Assembly (NCBI GenBank): GCA_013289955.1
Contig: JABCYZ010000028.1
Location: forward strand, 24,652 to 88,651
DNA from: Acidobacteriota bacterium
GTDB taxonomy: Bacteria > Acidobacteriota > Terriglobia > Acidiferrales > UBA7541
Direction: 5' to 3'
DNA length: 64,000 nucleotides
Below, one piece after another: positions 60,148 through 64,000 of this stretch. The notes under the pieces were generated by a model. The model had not been told where the DNA came from, did not search any database, and saw nothing but the letters and a program-made list of their open reading frames with translations. Within the stretch, counting starts at the first letter, position 1. Each line of letters starts with the position of its first letter. A program made the translations under genes and the position numbers.

Positions 60148-60622
60148 TCATACCGCCGCCTCTACCGCGCTAAGCCCGAGCACAGCTTCATCGATGGTCA
60201 AATGTAGACGGGGAGATTCAAGGACAACTACGGCCGCGGAGTTTTTGGGGGTCTTGGAAGCCACGAAATACACCTCTTGGTTTGGTTCCAAGAGGCATAT
60301 GCATCGGATGATGGTTCCCGATCGTTTATGCTTCTAAGAGTGACGCCGGGGAGGCGCCAAACGGGATCTCTACCCTCTGCGTCTATAGTGCGCAGCTTGC
60401 CCGTGAGCTTCACCGCATATCGTCATACGGAACGACTGAGACGAGAACTGGTTGGAGCCCGACGACCGGCATCCTCGTTCAGATCGCGACTTTTAACCTC
60501 ATTGTCGCCAACGATATAGTAGCACAGTCGGCATCTATTCGTCAAACACAAAGGTGGTGTCCTATTTTGAGGGTGCCTTTACGTCCAATGGGTTATGTGG
60601 ATTCTGGCGGGCGTTATGTTGC
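60148..60622. other. Gap between integrase and next gene with a doubtful small frame
   Basis: A minus-strand frame of about 60 codons ends at 60148, overlapping an ATG of the integrase frame by four bases. It reads QEVYFVASKTPKNSAAVVVL and ends IDEAVLGLSAVEAAV, which looks like real protein, but there is no ATG or ribosome site after the upstream stop near 60335. It may be the 3' fragment of a gene. The rest of the gap shows nothing recognisable. Confidence 0.35.
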
Positions 60623-61390
60623 TTAGTAAGCTTTGCTTAAGCCAAAAGGTTCGACTTTCCCCTCTACAGCTCCTTTTGGGGGGAAGGCTTTCTGTCCATT
60701 GAGCGCAACATATTGATAAACGAAACTGGTTCCATGCGGCTTGTCGGAGTCATCAAAATAGCCAATGCACCCAACCCAAAACACTTCGACAGTGTCGCCC
60801 GTGGGAATATCTTGGCGCTGGGCAACCACCGGTCCCGACGGAAATGGTTGCCCGTCTCCGGGAAGCAAGAACAAGCCCATATTTTGCTGATGCAGCATGG
60901 CAGTAATGTCCGGCTTACAAATAAACTCAGGGGCGTTAGAGAGTCGGTCAAATGGATTTAGGTTGACGGTGGTGAAAATCTTCACAACCAACTTTCCTTC
61001 CTCGATAGCGTTGATAGCCGGAGAAGCGCCACCATTTTTGATGCTATGGTCGATTTGCGCGTGGACTCCATTCAAATCGAAAACAAGTGGACCGACTTTA
61101 TCAATGCTAATAATTCCCGCCCATGGACGGTGGGAGGCGACAAACTCCTTGCTCTGTTCAGTCAAGGTTCCCTTCATTACGTCAAGCTGCCCCCCATAAA
61201 TGCACAATGCCCAAATAGCAAGTACAGCCAAGAATCCATTTACTATCAGTTGCAGCCATTCAACGGGCCGCGTACCGGACGAAGGCGAGTTGCCGATATC
61301 GGATTCGGAGTCATCGCCTTTGCTTGCTTGGCCAGGTGTTGGACCCTTGGACTCTTGGGGCTTATTAGCGGGATTCTTTCTTCTTATCAT
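60623..61390 (-). CDS. Single-span membrane protein of unknown function
   Basis: 255 residues, not recognised. A Pro/Ser/Asp-rich cytoplasmic N-terminus of about 45 residues leads to one membrane segment (about 46-66, LQLIVNGFLAVLAIWALCIY). A soluble domain follows (about 70-255) with the phrase SHRPWAGIISIDKVGPLVFDL, a beta-rich pattern seen in many uncharacterised proteins on mobile elements. It is the second gene of the element on the minus strand, upstream of the integrase. Confidence 0.6.
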   Translation of the reverse strand: MIRRKNPANKPQESKGPTPGQASKGDDSESDIGNSPSSGTRPVEWLQLIVNGFLAVLAIWALCIYGGQLDVMKGTLTEQSKEFVASHRPWAGIISIDKVGPLVFDLNGVHAQIDHSIKNGGASPAINAIEEGKLVVKIFTTVNLNPFDRLSNAPEFICKPDITAMLHQQNMGLFLLPGDGQPFPSGPVVAQRQDIPTGDTVEVFWVGCIGYFDDSDKPHGTSFVYQYVALNGQKAFPPKGAVEGKVEPFGLSKAY

Positions 61391-61439
61391 AGCGCCAAGC
61401 TCCTATTTGACTTGGACAACCTTTAATGAGCTCCAACCT

Positions 61440-61541
61440 TCACGGAACGTAAGCATGTTTTCCCTTGCGCCGATAGTACGCCCATGCGGCGGCATCCTCA
61501 TCGTGCTCTTTGGACAGGGTATGAGTAAAGTAAGTTCTCAT
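61440..61541 (-). CDS. Possible 33-residue peptide
   Basis: A short frame on the minus strand, MRTYFTHTLSKEHDED and ending GKHAYVP. No strong ribosome site. It is listed because the amino-acid mix is protein-like; it may be chance. Confidence 0.2.
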   Translation of the reverse strand: MRTYFTHTLSKEHDEDAAAWAYYRRKGKHAYVP

Positions 61542-61630
61542 CCAAGTTAGAATACTTCCAACACGAAGAAATCCGGGCCGTGTCTCACATTCATCCTTAG
61601 ACCCCCAAATTGTGGTGGCATACTTAGCTC

Positions 61631-61711
61631 ATGGCGAAGCGTCCGCGCGACCCCAGTCAACTTGCCAAATTGATCGTAAACATAGCTGCCGGCGAAGGAG
61701 TGAATCAATGA
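61631..61711 (+). CDS. 26-residue peptide, truncated MAKRPRD-type protein
   Basis: The frame begins MAKRPRDPSQLAKLIVN and stops after 26 codons with an ATGA overlap to the next gene. The opening resembles small basic proteins of about 70 residues often seen in soil bacteria, of unknown role; here only the first third is present. The opening could instead have been captured as a translational leader for the next gene. Confidence 0.4.
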   Translation: MAKRPRDPSQLAKLIVNIAAGEGVNQ

Positions 61712-61935
61712 TCGAACAAATCAAAGCCGCCGTCCATGGTGCAGTGGGAACGAACCAGAAGACTGCTATGTTCCACTTTCAGGTGTTAAAAAACGCCGAT
61801 GAGCTGGCAGACATAGATCCGAAAGGCTTCTGTAAAGAAATTTCGGTTGAGGAAAGCTTTGCGTCCGAGTTCAGAAAAATGATTGCCTTGGCTCGTCTGA
61901 TGAAGGAACAAGGGACCAAGCTTACTCGAATTTGA
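61708..61935 (+). CDS. Small hypothetical protein of the element
   Basis: 75 residues. It begins MIEQIKAAVHGAVGTNQKTA and ends in a charged helix FRKMIALARLMKEQG. The pattern is mostly helical, and may be a DNA-binding or regulatory small protein, but no family was recognised. The start overlaps the 26-residue frame by four bases; the next 300 bases hold no clear gene. Confidence 0.5.
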   Translation: MIEQIKAAVHGAVGTNQKTAMFHFQVLKNADELADIDPKGFCKEISVEESFASEFRKMIALARLMKEQGTKLTRI

Positions 61936-61957
61936 GAGCCTACCGAGGGCCGGCACC

Positions 61958-62011
61958 TCTACCGTATACGTCTACGCCGGTATCTACGGCGATGTCTACG
62001 TCGATGTCTCC
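61958..62011. repeat. Degenerate 12-base tandem repeats
   Basis: Four to four and a half units of the form GTCTACGCCGGT / ATCTACGGCGAT / GTCTACGTCGAT follow one another in the non-coding gap before the truncated recombinase. The gap 61936-62143 is otherwise empty. Confidence 0.6.
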
Positions 62012-62143
62012 ACCTAGGAAGTCTTTCTGTTTTTTGGAAAATCCACTCTAAAATCAAATCAAATTTGAAAACGTGTTCAGCCATCGCTTGAGTGATGAAT
62101 GCGCGTGCAGGCTCTGGATCTGTGGACAAAAAGAATCCGTTGA

Positions 62144-62989
62144 GACGCAAGAAGCTGTCCCGCGGTTGATCCCAAGACTCTGGAGCCCCTGTTTCCGCGC
62201 ACGTGGAATCACAAAGCGATAGGTGCCCGGAAGGTGAAGGCTCAGAAGCAGCCGACTGTGAACAGCGAGCAGATCGAGGCCGCGATCAAAGCTGCAACGA
62301 CCTGGCAGGAAGGGCTGCTCTATGCTGTCCTCGCCGGAACCGGATTGAGAATTTCTGAATGCCTTTCCCTACGTGTTGGCCCCATCGATGGCGATGATCA
62401 AACAGCCTGGCTTGCAGATCAGAGCCTGGTCAAAGTTCGTTCGTCGATCTATCAGGGCGAGGAGTTGCGCGGCCGTGTTAAGACCCAGGCGGCGAAACGT
62501 TTTGTAGACCTGCACTCAAACTTGAACGAAGCGATCCGAAAGTTCGCAGAGGCCAGTGGCATCAATGCCGGTGAGTTTCTGTTTCAGGAAAATGCCGAGC
62601 CTCTCGATGCATACGTGCTTCGAGCCCGCGCAATTCGACGCGGCGTCCCTGGTTTTCATAGCCTTAGGCGTTTTCGAGTAAGCCATCTTCGGTCCGTGCC
62701 CGTGCTCGAAGATTTAATCCGCTATTGGGCGGGCCACGGTCCCGAGTCGATCACCAGCTTGTACGCAAAACTAGGTGAAGATGTTGAGCTCCGCCAGCAG
62801 TGGGCCGCTCGGGCGGGCCTCGGCTTTTCATTGGATCAAATAGGGCACATGGCGTCCTCCAAGCTGCCAAACCCCAAGCCGCGTGATACCAAGTCCAAAC
62901 GACGCAAGTCCCACCGCGTTTCCACAGTCATGGTTGCCAGGGCTATGCAACTCGAATCTGTACGCAGAGCTGCCCTCGTAAAATCCTAA
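62144..62989 (+). pseudogene. Tyrosine recombinase lacking its N-terminal half
   Basis: The frame is open from 62144, just after an in-frame TGA, and already reads AVDPKTLEPLFPRTWNHKAI, a mid-protein linker of this recombinase family. GTG 62234 would give 251 residues. The catalytic domain is whole: Arg in GTGLRISE, Lys in RVKTQAAKR, HSLRRFR, WAGHGPES and Tyr in SLYAKLGED. The arm and core-binding domains are missing, so DNA binding is probably lost. It could still be made as a stand-alone catalytic domain. Confidence 0.6.
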
Positions 62990-63012
62990 AAAGTTAAACG
63001 AAAGGAACGCCC

Positions 63013-63444
63013 ATGCTGGATGATCGCAGTGGTGTGTTCATCGTACAGAACTCGCAGAGGAACGTGATCGCGCTATGGGCCGGCGTTTACCAGGCGCGCA
63101 GTCGCCACGAACAGCTAGAAGAAATTCGAGAACGCTTCCCGAACGCCGATGAGAAAAATTGCCGAGCCCTCCTCGAAAGAGATTCGCGGTGCCGCGTGCA
63201 TGTAGAGCACACACCTCGCGGCGTGCCTGTGGTTTTGTCGAAGCGTGGGGCTCGCATTTTAACTCGCAAAAAGCTCCGCAGTTTTATGATGGAATATCAG
63301 TGCGATTGCTACTCAGTTCCGAGAAGTTTTCTTGAGTCTCTCGCGGAGAGCGAGTACGGATTGTTTTGGACACAACTGCACATGAAGCAAAAGCTAGCAC
63401 TGTTGGACTGTGTCGCAGGCTTGTGCAGGTGGAGGTCCCGATGA
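63013..63444 (+). CDS. Hypothetical protein of the element
   Basis: 143 residues, not recognised. It reads MLDDRSGVFIVQNSQRNVIA with a later basic stretch KRGARILTRKKLRSF and a C-terminal Cys/Trp (DCVAGLCRWRSR). It looks soluble. AAAGGAACG lies about six bases before the ATG. The stop overlaps the start of the next small gene (ATGA), so they form a pair. Confidence 0.6.
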   Translation: MLDDRSGVFIVQNSQRNVIALWAGVYQARSRHEQLEEIRERFPNADEKNCRALLERDSRCRVHVEHTPRGVPVVLSKRGARILTRKKLRSFMMEYQCDCYSVPRSFLESLAESEYGLFWTQLHMKQKLALLDCVAGLCRWRSR

Positions 63445-63626
63445 TTGTTTCACGCGATGCTGATGGACACCTGGTCCCGTTGTTCCAGTGCCGAGATTCT
63501 CAGGGCAAAACTTTTCTCGAAGCGTTGGAAAGCATGCCCGAGGAGTCGAAGCGCCAGTGCCGCAACGCTCTTCGCGAGCACTACGGTCTACCCCTGGACC
63601 CGCTCGATGCATTCCCGATCAACTGA
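63441..63626 (+). CDS. Small hypothetical protein coupled to the preceding gene
   Basis: 61 residues, MIVSRDADGHLVPLFQCRDSQ onward, ending LPLDPLDAFPIN. Acidic and soluble, unrecognised. The four-base overlap with the gene before it indicates coupled translation; partner proteins made in equal amounts, or a toxin-antitoxin style pair, are possibilities that the sequence does not decide. Confidence 0.5.
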   Translation: MIVSRDADGHLVPLFQCRDSQGKTFLEALESMPEESKRQCRNALREHYGLPLDPLDAFPIN

Positions 63627-63820
63627 ACATCTGTTCAATCCAAAGACTGCCCGCCTGTATCCAATTCAGAACATACGTCTCTCAAAGCCGAGCTAGTCCA
63701 CGTCTCGCTTTGGAAAATCTCTCGCTTCGTCTGTGAGTCCAGCCACCTGCCTACGAACTAATCAGCGTAGGCAGCGGGAAGGGCTCAACTCTTCAACTAA
63801 ACAAAACAAGGGAGCACCAA
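63627..63820. other. Gap with one hairpin
   Basis: No gene seen. CTGCCTACG and CGTAGGCAG (63747-63774) are perfect nine-base arms around a ten-base loop without a T-run; it could be a terminator-like hairpin or a protein-binding site. Confidence 0.5.
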
Positions 63821-63952
63821 ATGCACACTTTCAGCATGCATATAAACTTACTAGGTCTACCTCGGCCGAAGATGGTATCCGTCCGGCGAATCCAGATTAC
63901 CGTCTGCAGATTCTTCGCCCATCTTGCTGATGGCAGGTGCCAGGCGATATAG
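63821..63952 (+). CDS. Possible 43-residue protein
   Basis: Frame MHTFSMHINLLGLPRPKMVS with GGAG seven bases before the ATG, ending HLADGRCQAI. The last 50 bases of the window are otherwise uninformative. Real coding is uncertain. Confidence 0.3.
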   Translation: MHTFSMHINLLGLPRPKMVSVRRIQITVCRFFAHLADGRCQAI

Positions 63953-64000
63953 TTACTCTCCATGGAGTTCCACATGGACTTTCACAAGATCTGGCAAGAG

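Noticed and set aside
60152..64000. A second copy of the tRNA-Gln end marking the right border of the element
   Set aside because: No stretch matching the acceptor, anticodon or T-arm of the tRNA was found in the visible part; the right end is probably outside the window.
1..64000. CRISPR arrays, rRNA genes and insertion sequences
   Set aside because: No regularly spaced direct repeats, rRNA-like sequence or transposase gene was recognised on either strand.

Overview
The window reads as one GC-rich chromosomal segment of an Acidobacteriota bacterium, probably a soil or subsurface lineage. The lineage call rests on protein families seen here: a VWFA-related protein of the acidobacterial type, a MacB/FtsX-like 'acidobacterial duplicated orphan permease' with a PadR regulator a few genes away, PiT and M3 peptidase sequences of that style, and a two-gene tyrosine-recombinase family often seen in this phylum. 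The lineage is an inference, because no rRNA lies in the window.

Layout. 0-5.9 kb (+) is an envelope and translation block: the end of a TPR protein, NfeD protease, slipin, a SPOR protein, apolipoprotein N-acyltransferase, and release factor 2 with its programmed +1 frameshift. 6-8.6 kb (+) is the methyl cycle (metK, ahcY). 8.8-11.7 kb is the TldD/TldE protease pair. 11.7-17.1 kb is the large subunit of glutamate synthase and a LysR regulator. 17.4-23.9 kb (-) holds a secreted Sm-like-domain protein, a small unknown gene, the error-prone polymerase DnaE2 and a DinB-type polymerase, with striking palindromes between and inside them. 24.2-30.5 kb holds a DUF4126 membrane protein, a cation/proton antiporter, a flavoprotein disulfide reductase, a DUF5996 protein and a PiT phosphate transporter. 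30.7-36.8 kb holds a tiny secreted basic protein, an M3 peptidase, a decayed patatin/outer-membrane-barrel gene, an isoprenylcysteine-methyltransferase-like protein, a NIPSNAP gene with two single-base deletions, and a divergent ArsR regulator. 37.2-45.3 kb (-) holds a VWA protein, a PadR/HAAS-like/small membrane protein/ABC exporter cluster, a PilZ protein with a zinc-ribbon-like insert, and the duplicated permease. 45.8-50.9 kb is a MarR-controlled tripartite ABC efflux operon whose operator and promoter can be read directly. 51-58.8 kb holds a Tat-exported flavoprotein, an RRM RNA-binding protein, a tiny charged protein, a DHA2 transporter and a three-gene carbohydrate operon (two TIM-barrel isomerases and a glycosidase).

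58.8-64 kb is the left part of an integrated element. A tRNA-Gln(UUG) gene on the minus strand is followed at its 5' side by a complete tyrosine integrase on the same strand. Beyond it lie unrecognised genes, a second recombinase lacking its N-terminal half, and small overlapping genes. The right end of the element is outside the window.

The most interesting items are: the palindrome/heptamer insertion carried in frame inside dnaE2; the Asp-Asp in place of Asp-Glu in the DinB active site; an undescribed PadR/HAAS/60-codon membrane peptide/ABC cluster with a near-leaderless promoter; several regulators with leaderless-looking starts; and an integrase whose coding end seems to supply the promoter of the tRNA it sits beside.
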